A stretch of DNA of 25,379 bases from Chloromonas sp. AAM2 (taxonomy: Eukaryota; Chlorophyta; Chlorophyceae; Chlamydomonadales; Chlamydomonadaceae). The position numbers and the translations under genes were made by a program. The notes under the pieces are model-generated. The model did not search any database. It worked only from the letters and a program-made list of their open reading frames with translations, and was not told the origin of the DNA. Positions 11,463 to 23,395 of the stretch are shown in pieces. The stretch's first letter is position 1. Each line of letters begins with the position of its first letter. Location of the stretch: positions 749 through 26,127 of the forward strand of contig QAXH01004873.1 in NCBI GenBank assembly GCA_004335635.1, given 5' to 3'.

Positions 11463-11492
11463 TCGTACTAATTGCATCAGTCGTACTAATTA
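11463..11492. repeat. Short direct repeat GTCGTACTAATT
   Basis: The 12-base word occurs at 11463-11474 and 11481-11492, separated by six bases. It lies in non-coding DNA with no evident function. Confidence 0.6.
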
Positions 11493-12070
11493 GCAGCCAG
11501 GCTCACGGCCTGTTTGCCTGTGCACTATACAGCCAACATGCCCGCATCGTCTCACCATGCCATGTACATTGATAAATGGACAAGCGCATGGCAAGGGGCG
11601 TTCGTCGCAGTTGGTCTGTCTCCTTCCATGCATTTTGAAAACATACAGGAGGGCACATGTAAACCTTGTAAAACCCGTAGGCCGGGGATCGGGCATTGAG
11701 TCACGTCAAATCGATGCCGTGCTTCACGTGTTGCGCCAAGAGCATGTAAGTTGCATGACCACAACACACACTCACACACACCTGAGCCGGCCCGTATACA
11801 CGGTCTGAGTCCCTAAGTCTCTTGATTTCTGGGTGCTGCCTAAGAGCCATCATGTAGCGGCCCAGTGCATGCATGCACCACTGCACCTTTGAGAAGCACA
11901 GAGTCCAAAGTCCATGCCGTGCAATGGTAACGTGTCAGGTCTGTGGGCATCTGGCAGGTATCGAGGTGTGCCGTGTAACATCATGTCCTTAGTTTCGCAG
12001 GAGAGTGCCGACCCCACCAAGCCAGCATTAATGCCATGACTGCCATGGGTTTTCCTGTGCAAACTCAGAA

Positions 12071-12299
12071 ACCCAAAGACCTGTGCCGACCGCAGTAGGG
12101 ACTTCAGGTCTCTGGGTTGCTGGGTGTGCTGCCCAAAGTCGCGTACCTTGGTGCAGCAGGCAAATACCCTGACCTGTGTCATGGTTGTCCTGAGAACCTC
12201 CCAGGCGCAGACTAAACAAGTCTAGAGACCCAGAGACCTCTTTGGGTCTGGGGTGTCCGGGCCTGACAAGCTCGGGGTAAGTCTTGGGGTGTCCGGGCA
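12071..12299. repeat. Cluster of inverted and direct repeats
   Basis: ACCCAAAGACCTG near 12071 pairs with CAGGTCTCTGGGT near 12106, forming an imperfect stem. Related words recur as GAGACCCAGAGACCTC and TTTGGGTCTGGGG near 12225-12250. GGGGTGTCCGGGC also occurs twice, near 12249 and 12286. This looks like a decayed repeat or transposon fragment. There is no coding content. Confidence 0.5.
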
Positions 12300-12696
12300 G
12301 CCAGTGGCACAGCAAGTGTCTTCATGTGCTTGTTCACATGCCAGTTTATTACACCGGCATACCAGTCAGCAGTTTGCCAATGCATACATACTATGGTATG
12401 CGCATGCTTGTTTGTGTAGACCGTGTATGCATGTAGACCTGGTAGCGGTTTCCTCCCTCCCCTCTCCTCTCAACCCTCTGTGTTCTCCCTTTCAATCAAC
12501 TATGAAAAAGGTCTACATAGTATACATACTCAAACATTAAAAGCTAAGAAAGGAGAAGGCAGAAAGAAAAGCACTGGAGTCAGTAAGGGAGGGACGAGCG
12601 GCCATTGTGCAAGCGTGCTTCTGAGGTGTACCCAGGTGTACCCAGATGTACCAATATGTTCACATAGCGCCACAGTTTTGCGACAGTTTTGAGAGG

Positions 12697-13120
12697 ACAG
12701 TTTTGAGAGTACCACTGGAACCACGTGTGTTCAGATGCGTTTCGTTGGTTGCTCACACAATTGGTACACAACACAGCAAATGCTTACATGGTCAGTCAGC
12801 CGTTCCGGGACAATTTGTGAATGGGGCTCGGGACTCAACTCAACCAGAACTCAAGCAAACTTGAAAGCGTCTGTGCAATGCGAAGCAAATGCAGGATGCT
12901 CAAAACAAGATTTCCACACTCTGAAACATTCCTGGGAGATTTAGGAAGCCACAACGAAACTACATGCTGCTCTGCTGCTTGGACAGGTGGACGCGCCATG
13001 GTGGACAGATGACACTGACCCAACCCAACCATACATACCAACACTGCACAGGACATGAACCATCACCATCTCATTGGTTCCAGTGGTACTCTCAAAACTG
13101 TCCCAGAACTGGCAAGCTTT
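12697..13120. mobile_element. Rearranged MITE-like element (copy 4)
   Basis: A perfect 27-bp inverted repeat lies at 12697-12723 and 13075-13101 (words GTACCACTGGAACC and GGTTCCAGTGGTAC). The right arm runs directly into the shared terminus CTGTCCCAGAACTGGCAA and a T-run ending near 13126. The left arm lacks that terminus; instead the word ACAGTTTTG is repeated three times between 12672 and 12706. The interior of about 350 bp is non-coding. It therefore looks like a related element with one damaged end. Confidence 0.55.
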
Positions 13121-13764
13121 TTTTTTGCATCCATGTGCAAACTGCCTGCTTGGCAGGGGCGTGTGCAACATCTGTGCCTGGTATGGGCTTGCGCCCTTTG
13201 CACTGCCATGGGCCTGGGTAATACATGCTGGGAGACAATGCATTCAGTGAACATGTTGCATGCCTGACATAGCCACCCTGTCGTACTCTGTTCTACATTG
13301 GCGTTTGGTCAATGCTATCAGTGATGGTTTGGTAAAAATGAATGTCCTGAGGCTGCATGCCTGCCTGCCTGCGGTGGACAGATCGCAACATGTACTGCTC
13401 TGAAACGGTGAAAAATACGTGCTGTTAATCTGTGCATTTGCCACAGGCAGGGTGGGACAAAACGATGCGATCGCTCTGAACAGCCAATGCAACCGATGCC
13501 AACACAATCCCTGCCTTGGTGGTGCACGCACCAAACTACAGAGCAGGCCACAACAGACATATTGCCGTGACAAGTGACTTATGCAGCACCAGTGCTGATA
13601 ACGGATGCTGTGTTGTGGTTCTCGTCAAACTTTTGCCGTGGAGCGGCCCATACTTGTTCATGACAGGCGTTTCGTCAACCCTGTAACGCTGTAACGCAAA
13701 CTTCCTGGACGACAATTTCGCTGACAAGACGTAATTCGTTCGTCAGATAACGCATTCTGTCACT

Positions 13765-16141
<2,377 letters not shown>

Positions 16142-16180
16142 ACACCTCTTGTCCAAAGTGGCAGAAACCAGGCGAAACAG

Positions 16181-16185
16181 TGTAA
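16181..16185 (+). terminator. TGTAA polyadenylation signal, DHAR
   Basis: TGTAA lies about 40 nt after the DHAR stop codon. The convergent transporter gene stops at 16378, so the two 3' ends are very close and may overlap. Confidence 0.75.
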
Positions 16186-16377
16186 TAACACGCACATACA
16201 CAGAAGAACTGTAGTTGTTTGATGCCACAAGTCAATGACCGATTCAGAAGAAGATTCGAGGATGAATTTGCTGTTTAAACACCACATCTAACAGCGCTGT
16301 AGCTACAACACCCACATGGCAACCCAGATTGCAATAGTTTTGGCAGTACAAGTTCATGCTGACTGAAGCCAGCAGCC

Positions 16378-18972
16378 TCATCTACGTTGTCTGAGTGTGT
16401 CATTGGCTGACTGCTGCTGGGGTGTTCCATGTTGCTGCTGGGGCATTCCGTTTTGCTGCGTGGTTGGTGTTGATCTGCCTGTACTGTGCCTCTGCCTGTT
16501 GCGGTGTCCTGCACTCTTCATGAGGGTACTGGAGATGAGTCCGGTGAATACCATGCCCACGGCTATCCATTGGATGGGCAGCAGTGGATTTGCATTCACA
16601 ACCTGCAAGGTCAAGCAAAGGGTGCACATGACACTGAGATCGTGTGAGACAGCAGTCAGGCCAACACACCCACACCCAAAGGAAAAGGTGCACCCACACC
16701 CAAAGGTGCATTGTAACGCGAAACAAAACAAACCAAGTCCAATTCAATTGCAGGATTCATGTTTAGATGAGGATGCTTGAGCTAAGACTTGGATATGACT
16801 ACAAAGGCTGATTCAATGAATTACAGGCGAAGGCAACACTTCAACACTTGTTCAAGTTTGCTTTCAGGCTTAGTCCAGTGTGGGTCACAAGGCCTCCTAT
16901 GCAGGCCAACACAGCCTGCACAGACGTGCGTGATATCAGAACCGTGTCAATCGGCAGGCAGCCCGAGACACACCCACAGGAAAGCAGACGATTGAGGTGT
17001 GAAAGCATTGCTACAGATTCATTGATGAAGGTGCTCGAGCTTGTCTACAATCGATGTCTGTGTCTACGACTGCAAGGCAGCCTCTGAATACGGGTGTGCA
17101 AGCTTTATATATCTGCATACATGTATATTCATTACAACAGCGGCCAAGGCAACTTGAAGTTCACTGCCTGTGCAACAGTATCAGAGAGCCTCGGTGTCGT
17201 TGGCTGTCACACAACAAGGCCATGTGCGAGTCAAGCCACACCGTACCCACCACGCTGATAAGGATGTTGAAGAACTTGCGTGTTGTGCACACGAGGGTGT
17301 TGACCAGCGAGCCAAAGGTCTTGATGGTGAAGAAGATGAACAGCTGCCCAAAGGCGCCGCACAAACAGAACACGACAACATCCCATGCGGCGTCCGGGTG
17401 GGCGGTGCAGAACTCAAACATGTCAAGCCCCTTACTGCAGAGTGTCGCAATGCTGTGGTTGAGAATCTCATGACGACTGCTCATGTCATGACAAATGCCA
17501 GGGTCAGACCGGTGATCACCGCAGCTTCAACCGCGTTCCTGGTGCTGCGTTCACGCACGTGTGCGGACATGTGGCAAGCCAGGCTGAAACTGTGCAGATG
17601 CAGTATCACTGCGTTCACTTGACTTTGTGTGGCGATCCCAGGCAACCCAAGCTTAAACGTAGGTATGAGTGTAAGCCTGAGACAATGGAAGCATGCCGTC
17701 CCACCCACCGTGTGAATCCGAACAGGTATAGCATGTAGTACAGAGTGGTCCAGAAGTTCATCCAACACATCATGTGCATGGGCGGGTTCTTGGGGTGCCG
17801 GTGGTTGATGGCATCCTGAAACAGCAGCTCACGGGCAGCGGCTGACCGACTGCAGCCTTCTCAGGCTGTAACATCCCTTCCTGCAGTTTTCTCAGCTTGT
17901 CAGACTGCAAACACTGAGGCTGCCACAAAGTAAAGAACTTACTCAGCTTGCCCATGGCTCAGTGAACAGGCAATTAGTCATTAGCACAGTGTTTATGGCT
18001 ATGATCTGACAACTGAGCAAAACTCGTTCGTTGAGTTTGCGCCCCGACATCAGCCAGCCGCATGCTCATGGCAACCAGCCCAAGGCACACATTGAATTGT
18101 CATCCGCTAGATGATGTCCGAGCTGAGCCCCATCACCCAATCTGACTCGCCCCACCTGAGCTGCGTTTGTGTAGCCGTCAAAGACCAGGTTTATCCCACA
18201 GAGGATGTAACCCAGGCCAGTGTTGGGACTGGCCAGCTTGGACGCCACGCCATGCGATGACTTCCTCCCAAACAAGGCCACTCCCACCCCTATCAGCGTC
18301 ATGCACACATACTCAGCAGCGCTGTAGTACCGCTGGTGCAGGAGAGTGCCCATGACCATCACAGGAACCATCTTGCAGGACTTGACCAGCACCTGCAAGC
18401 GAGGTCAAACCTTGCCAAACGACCGTGACAAGAACGTACCATCCATTGGTGAGGTGCGCATATGGATCAGTGATCAGGGCCGCAGTTGCTGTCGGGGTGC
18501 AAGCGTATCCATCCTATACACATGCTCGTTGCTCATGCAAGCAGTACCTGAGCTGAGTAGGTGATGTTCTTCAGAGCCACCATGCCAAAGGCTGGGCCAA
18601 GGCTGTTGGTGATGCCTGCCTTCCAGTAATCTGTCCATGCGGCTGTCTGATCTGGCTTTATTTGCTTTGATGCCAACATTATTTGAAGAATGAGCCATGC
18701 CCATACAAAGCATGACAGGCTCTGTGCTCCATTTAAGGCCTCCAGATGCCCAAAGCGCTCGTTCTGATGACCATACCGTTTGGTGGCTAGGTGCTCAGAA
18801 ACAACTCCTGTGCATGCAGAAAATGGGACACGTGTCTACTGCTCGAGTCTTGAGTGCCCCTCTGCTCATGCCACATTGTATGTTGGTACACCAAAATACC
18901 TTGTGTGAGGTATGCTGTGTAGATGCCTGCGACGCAGAAGAGTAGTAGTGCTAACTGCTTCAGGCCTGCCAT
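16378..18972 (-). CDS. UTR1: UDP-galactose/UDP-glucose transporter, UTR1/SLC35B1-like (6 exons, 361 aa)
   Basis: This family carries UDP-sugars into the ER or Golgi lumen for glycosylation and ER protein quality control. Minus-strand exons in order are 18972-18900, 18807-18548, 18392-18156, 17815-17709, 17434-17251 and 16602-16378 (1086 nt). The N-terminus MAGLKQLALLLFCVAGIYTA is the first membrane helix, followed by QGVVSEHLATKRYG. Diagnostic blocks follow: AGITNSLGPAFGMVALKNI; AQVLVKSCKMVPVMVMG (111-126); GYILCGINLVFDGYTNAAQ; FCTAHPDAAWDVV; GQLFIFFTI; and TTRKFFNILISVV (276-288). These match the plant UTR1/UTR3 layout and length. The C-terminus differs: after the last helix comes a Gln/Thr-rich tail with QQNGMPQQQHGTPQQQ ending LRQRR, without the KKxx ER-retrieval signal of plant relatives. 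No clear TGTAA follows the stop. The exact sugar specificity is inferred from family only. Confidence 0.94.
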
Positions 18973-19940
18973 GGGACTGGATCCGCCCGTGCCAGATCAC
19001 ACGCGTCGGCGGACTTGAGCTTGAGCAAAGAGAATGTCCACTAACAAGCTGGCGCACGGCTTGCTAATCTGAGCGACAAAGTTTTTCGAATCTACGGAAA
19101 GCAGTTGTAACGGCGGCTAACCGGCCATTGCATGACACCGCGCCTGTGCATTCATTCGCAAATTGTGGTTGCGGGCTGCCTTGCTTTGGACGCCATTGCA
19201 TGACAGCCCCGACATGAAACCGTACAACGCTCGTCCACAATCAGGCGGCATCCGTTACTCGGGCACTACAGCATTCCTCGTGGGCTGCTGCGGCCCACAG
19301 CCAGGCTGATATCATCATCAAGTCTGTCCAAGCTGGGATGTACGGCTACCTCTGGCATGCTGGCTTGCATGTCTGCCTGGGCCTTCAGTTTGGCCGTGTG
19401 GAGCGGTCATTTCCGGAGCCTGCATACGCGATGAACTGCACTTGGCGGACCTGCTGCTGTGCATGCTGTGCGCATCAATGGCGGGCACCCGCAGAACCCT
19501 TTCACTTCGTGACTCTTCTTGCCCCCTCTTGTGTCTTCGGTGGCGGCACTGGGTGAATCACGAGCTCATCATCCGACTCTCGGCGACAATTGTTTTTTGG
19601 CAATCCGGTCAGTTACATATCACAGCAGGCAACAAGCTGCTTGTGCCACGGCTGCCTTGCTTTAATTGCTACAATCAGTAAACAAACTAATACGCCATGG
19701 CGTGGCGTAGCCCACATCTGGCACAGGGCTGTGACAGCAGGCGAGGTGTGTTGCTTGTCCTTGCTGCCACCCTCTCTAGTAACCACCCTCTCTGGTAACA
19801 TGTCACTGTGATGGCTGGGGACGCATCTCACTGCACTGGCACGGATGGCCTGTTGCCTCCTCACAACGTCACCCTGATTCTTGCGCTCCCTGTACTGGGT
19901 TGGAATGGTAATACCTCCGGGCTGCATCACGCTTCTTGGC
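18973..19940. other. Non-coding stretch upstream of the transporter gene
   Basis: Nothing supportable as a gene is seen in nearly 1 kb. The first part should hold the transporter promoter on the minus strand. CCATTGCATGACA occurs twice (about 19126 and 19193), a short direct repeat. Some plus-strand sequence around 19330-19460 is GC-rich and open, but it has no recognisable protein features. Confidence 0.5.
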
Positions 19941-20350
19941 TTAAAACTCAGGATCCTGACTGCAGCGATCCATCCTGGCACTGTACTCCTGGGATTTGGC
20001 GATTACCGTCTGTCTGAACACGGGGTCTGAGCTGTACCTGTGCTTGATGTACTTGGCGTAAAAGCTGAGGGTGGTGGGCAGAGGTTCATTGGCCATGCTT
20101 GCAAAGTCACGTCTCCCTATGCCTCTTCTCTTACAATGCAGAAATTAACATGTGCGGTGCCCACGTGCATGAAGTTTGGGTGGGTCACAAGATGACATTA
20201 ATGTCCCCATACACATAAAACACACGCCCTCACCAGCAGAACAACATGGCACCACCTGCGTCATCAAACTCCGCCTCGAGGAAGAAGAAGAGGCCCACTT
20301 TGTCCAACGAAGCAGCAGAAGCGTCCACTGCCTCGGTAGGGACAAGAACT
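19941..20350 (-). CDS. Possible 3' two exons of an unidentified gene
   Basis: Two minus-strand open segments can be joined in frame: 20350-20234, preceded by an AG acceptor and ending at a good GTGAGG donor, and 20097-19941, preceded by an AG and ending at TAA. The first encodes VPTEAVDASAASLDKVGLF and an acidic FFFLEAEFDDAG segment. The second encodes MANEPLPTTLSFYAKYIKHR followed by an RYSSDPVFRQ segment. The second segment looks protein-like, with amphipathic basic helices, and could also start by itself at an ATG (51 aa). I do not recognise either part. The upstream exon is unknown, the acceptors are weak, and a TGTAA on this strand at 20131-20135 lies between the segments. They could instead be 3' UTR of the glycosyltransferase. 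Confidence 0.25.
20131..20135 (-). terminator. TGTAA on minus strand, possible glycosyltransferase polyadenylation signal
   Basis: Read on the minus strand, this is the first TGTAA after the glycosyltransferase stop at 20499, about 365 nt downstream. A 3' UTR of that length is normal in green algae. It conflicts with the candidate two-exon gene at 19941-20350. Confidence 0.4.
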
Positions 20351-20498
20351 CTGACCACACAAGATGGATACATGCAACAGTGCAGTGCTCAGGGCACATG
20401 AAAAACATGTCAAAATATAGGCGGACAGAGGAGAACAATCACATTAAGATATCAATCAAATGATAATAAATTGTCAAAATCAAAGACGGTCAGTTGTC

Positions 20499-23219
20499 TC
20501 ATGCTGCTGCCCGTTGCTGCTGTGTGGCCTGCAATTCAGGATGTATTCCATTCCACCACGGCAACGCCTGCATGCACGTTGCTACTCCAGCCCCTGGATA
20601 ATTGACATAAAGACCCTTGCTCATCTGCCTGATGGCGACGTGTCTGAGAGTGGCCACTCTTCTATGGAACAGCTTGGCTGTTGACGGCTGGTCACCGGAT
20701 GAGCTCTGCCTCGTGGTTGCCTTCTTGTAGAAGCCTTGCGCATCGGACTTGAGGTGTGGCCGGTGAACAAGAAACAAATCCGGATGCACTTGGAACCCAA
20801 ACCCTGTCATGTTGTGATATGCCACCTGCGAGCAAGAGGAAAAACTGCAGGCCTGATTTTTAGATCTGACAAAAAAGCTTTTACGAGCAATCTAAACTCT
20901 CTGAAGCAGGGCACCTGCAAGATAGGTGAACAACAACTGCACGTGTGCAGGTGGGGCAGGCTTTTCAAGCACATGCCACTCCCACACTGCCGCACGTGCA
21001 CTGTGGTGGCCATAATCATAAGCCGCTACTTGCAAGCTTCACCAGCCAATGAGCCGTTCTGCACGAAGTCATGGCACCTGCTTTTCCTGCCTGGACAATG
21101 CATACCGTAGTTCCTTCCCAGTAACGCAACAGTTTCCCAGTAAGACGACAGTTTCCCAGTAAGACGACAGTTTCCCAGTAAGACGACAGTTTCCCAGTAA
21201 GACACAGCCAACACGAGGCTGGGCACGAGCACTCAGCCATCCGATTGCTGGCCCTCAGCCCATCCACCTGCGTCGCTTTATTCCAGCCGTAGCCACGAAA
21301 GCGTGCATCATACAGCAGTGCTGCCGCTCTCAACACGATGAACCAAGGCTCATAGTTGGTCTGGTACTCCGCGTCATAGGCCGCATCAGACGTATACCAG
21401 CGCACCGAGTCGGTTGCGTTGTGCCCTGGAGCGTAGGCCTGCTGGGCAAAGGGTATGATCTTGCCCTGGTTGGCTGCCTCTGCTACACGGGCCTTGTCGC
21501 CACCTGCATGCCCACCAGAGTGCATTCTTGCATTCACTCATTCACTCATGCATTCAACAATCCAATCATGAATGATTCATCCATTGAATGGTTTATACAT
21601 TCATTCATTCTTTCTTCCCTCCATCCATTCATGCATTACTTTGTCATGATGAGAGCACCGATGCAGTCCCGCTAGTACCCCATACACAGACCGCAGATAT
21701 GCACGACTCTACCTTGCCAGTCTAACCTTACTACAGCAAACAATGCATTTATTGGGCTCAAACTCCTCACTTGCAACTAGTTCCTCAGCCATCTGCCTTC
21801 CTTCCACCAGGGCGACTGTCTTGGATGTCTCGAAGGCAGGCATCACGACCACCTTCTTCTGCTTGCACGTCCTGAGCACCCGCTGAAGCCTGAAGCCAGG
21901 CCACAGCACAGGAAGCAGCATGAGAGGCAGCAGAAGTCGTGATGTACCTAAAACAGATGCAGTACCTTGCAGTCAACAGAGGTTGATGTTTTGCAGAGCA
22001 GGCCATGTTACTTGGCGGGGAACCAGGCGGACAGACGCGCACACTTGATGACACTCGGCGCGCATCTCACTCTGCTGCGTCCGTTGTGAGCAGTGCTGAC
22101 ATGCGCTTTGTAGGCAGCAGGTCCACGTCTACCATGGCCATCAGCTCTGTGGTGGCCGCTAGCATGGCTGTATTACGAAGGCTGTTGATGGGCAGCAGCC
22201 GGCCCAGCAGCTCGTCGCCGGTAAGCTCGTAGAGCAGCAGCAGCCGCAGGGAACAGGACATGGGCTCGGCCTCCATACTGCGGTTGCAGAGGTCACAGGC
22301 ACACGGGTGTATGGAGCACTGGAGAGGGCGATTGCATGGCGTATGCCCTGGTTAAGAGCTGGTGTGTGTTTTGCGTGCGGTCACGTGGTGCTCAGTGCTC
22401 TATGGCTATGAGCGCCAAATCGGGTCGGGACAACAAATAGTGCACAATCTGCGTGCACAATAAGCAAGCATGAAAGTTACACCTGACTTCAGGACGAGTG
22501 TCGTCGGAAAGAATCAACCTGCTGCCCTCTGTGTGGCCTGATTTCAACAGTTGCTGGAGCTGCATGGCAACCCATGTCAATACCAACAACACAGACTCTG
22601 CTGCGTCAGTGTGCAAGAAAGTGTGACACCTCACAGGCAAACGGCGGGAGATGAAAAGCTAGACCCACCGATAAGCATTTGATGCAGCTAGACCCACCGT
22701 GCAAACAGCTGTGTGGTGATGTGAGTGGCTGACTCGAGTTCTTCTTCACTTGCTGCACTGAGCTTGGTGCCCGAGCTGCCATCATGCTTTAAGGGCACGT
22801 ATACAGCGGCGGCCAAAAGGCCAGACCAGCTTCTGCATTGAGCGGTTACTGAGTCGAGTCGTGAGATGGTGGCCGCTGTGATGATGGTCAATCCAGGCCC
22901 ATCTGCACTGCCAGGAGCAGGCTTGGAAGACCACATGACCTTGTGCAGGCGCAACCTGCGGCAATTTCAAGCACCATGTGTCAGAAATAGCAAGTATGCA
23001 CGCCTGCATGGTGGCACATGGAAGATGCACGCACTTGGCAACCTCTCCTTGCATGAAATCCGTAAAGTTGCCTGGAATCCAAGCTGCTGGGTCTTTGTCA
23101 TTGTTGAAGCAGGTCATCAACTGTTGGCTGACTTGAGAGGCCGACCCGTCCTCCGCAGCGCCCACCGAGCTGGCTACAACCAAGCCTGCCACCCAGCATA
23201 AGAACTGGAACGGGTTCAT
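20499..23219 (-). CDS. LARGE-like glycosyltransferase, family 49 type (6 exons, 443 aa)
   Basis: The protein resembles the beta-1,4-glucuronyltransferase half of animal LARGE and B4GAT1 (CAZy GT49, Pfam Glyco_transf_49), lumenal Golgi enzymes using UDP-sugars. Minus-strand exons are 23219-23035, 22955-22698, 22277-22071, 21889-21771, 21503-21268 and 20825-20499 (1332 nt). The start MNPFQFLCWVAGLVVASSVG is a signal peptide or signal anchor. Conserved steps follow: LTIITAATISRLDSVTAQC with SWSGLLAAAVYVP; LLPINSLRNTAM (175-186), the counterpart of YPVNLLRN; DVD at 198-200, the metal-binding DxD; MPAFET (233-238); APGHNATD (281-288); NYEPW (306-310); FRGYGWNK (325-332); and HPDLFLVHRPH (349-359). 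The tail KGLYVNYPG with CMQALPWW then leads to a TGA. The exon 1 donor (AA, then GTGCGT) is the weakest junction. Acceptor sugar and product are unknown. A candidate cassette exon lies in intron 2. Confidence 0.87.
21115..21204. repeat. Five-copy 19-bp tandem repeat
   Basis: TTCCCAGTAA recurs at 21115, 21134, 21153, 21172 and 21191, an exact 19-bp period. The spacer is mostly GACGACAG, with one diverged first copy. The array lies in intron 5 of the glycosyltransferase gene (20826-21267). The apparent minus-strand YWETVVLLGN peptide repeat in other frames is a by-product. Confidence 0.95.
21528..21640. repeat. CATT/CATC-rich low-complexity tract
   Basis: The plus strand is dominated by imperfect CATT, CATC and CATG tetranucleotides. 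Many of these have inverted counterparts such as AATGATTCAT. The tract fills the part of glycosyltransferase intron 4 (21504-21770) next to exon 5. It is likely a decayed tetranucleotide microsatellite. Confidence 0.85.
22483..22629 (-). other. Candidate 147-nt cassette exon in glycosyltransferase intron 2
   Basis: This segment is open in the frame required by the flanking exons. It has a possible AG acceptor (CCTGTGAG) upstream and a GTGTAA donor downstream. It is exactly 49 codons long, so it can be skipped or included without changing frame. It would encode a segment with TDAAESVLLVLTWVAMQLQQ followed by SDDTRPEV. Homologues such as LARGE do not need it: the flanking exons join directly and give the expected spacing. 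It may be an optional exon or an accidental ORF. Confidence 0.35.
22657..22699. repeat. 29-bp-period direct repeat carrying a splice donor
   Basis: AGCTAGACCCACCG occurs at 22657-22670 and 22686-22699. On the minus strand each copy reads CGGTGGGTCTAGCT. The 22686 copy forms the donor of glycosyltransferase exon 2 (CG, then GTGGGT); the other is an identical decoy donor 29 nt further into the intron. Read-through to it meets the in-frame TAG in the repeat. Confidence 0.85.
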
Positions 23220-23395
23220 TCTACGAAGTTTGCATTCCTGTTTGCGCGCTCGTCTGCTCGGATGGGCAGAGGTCTGACCGGTGTGAGCGAACGCATGCAT
23301 TTTTAAGTTTTCGATTGCAGTTTCCCATCGATTCGTGATCAGATCAGCAGCATCATTTCCTGTCAGCAGAGTACTGCAAATGTCACACACTAACA
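23220..23395. promoter_or_regulatory. Divergent promoter region, glycosyltransferase/USB1
   Basis: Only 176 bp separate the two start codons, which face away from each other, so both promoters and 5' UTRs must fit or overlap here. I see no clear TATA box. The position is inferred from gene orientation, not from recognised sites. Confidence 0.55.

Larger units (their letters stand above)
10882..13764. other. Intergenic region between VPS35 and DHAR
   Basis: No gene is supportable in nearly 2.9 kb. Open frames are short or overlap on both strands. The longest plus-strand frame, near 11024-11572, starts plausibly (MGYGAFVVSQAGYYNQ) but soon becomes low-complexity with no recognised domain. The region holds short direct and inverted repeats at about 11463-11492 and 12071-12299, and a rearranged copy of the MITE-like element near 12697-13120. 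The last 150 bp before the DHAR ATG contain a short tandem word (CTGTAACG twice, 13680-13696) and should hold the DHAR promoter, but I recognise no specific element. Confidence 0.5.

Noticed and set aside
11024..11572. 182-codon plus-strand ORF starting MGYGAFVVSQ
   Set aside because: The start looks attractive but no family resemblance, splice pattern or polyadenylation signal supports it, and the rest is Cys/His/Ala-rich low complexity.
21026..21232. Minus-strand ORF with YWETVVLLGN repeats
   Set aside because: It is a translation of the 19-bp minisatellite within an intron, not a repeat protein.
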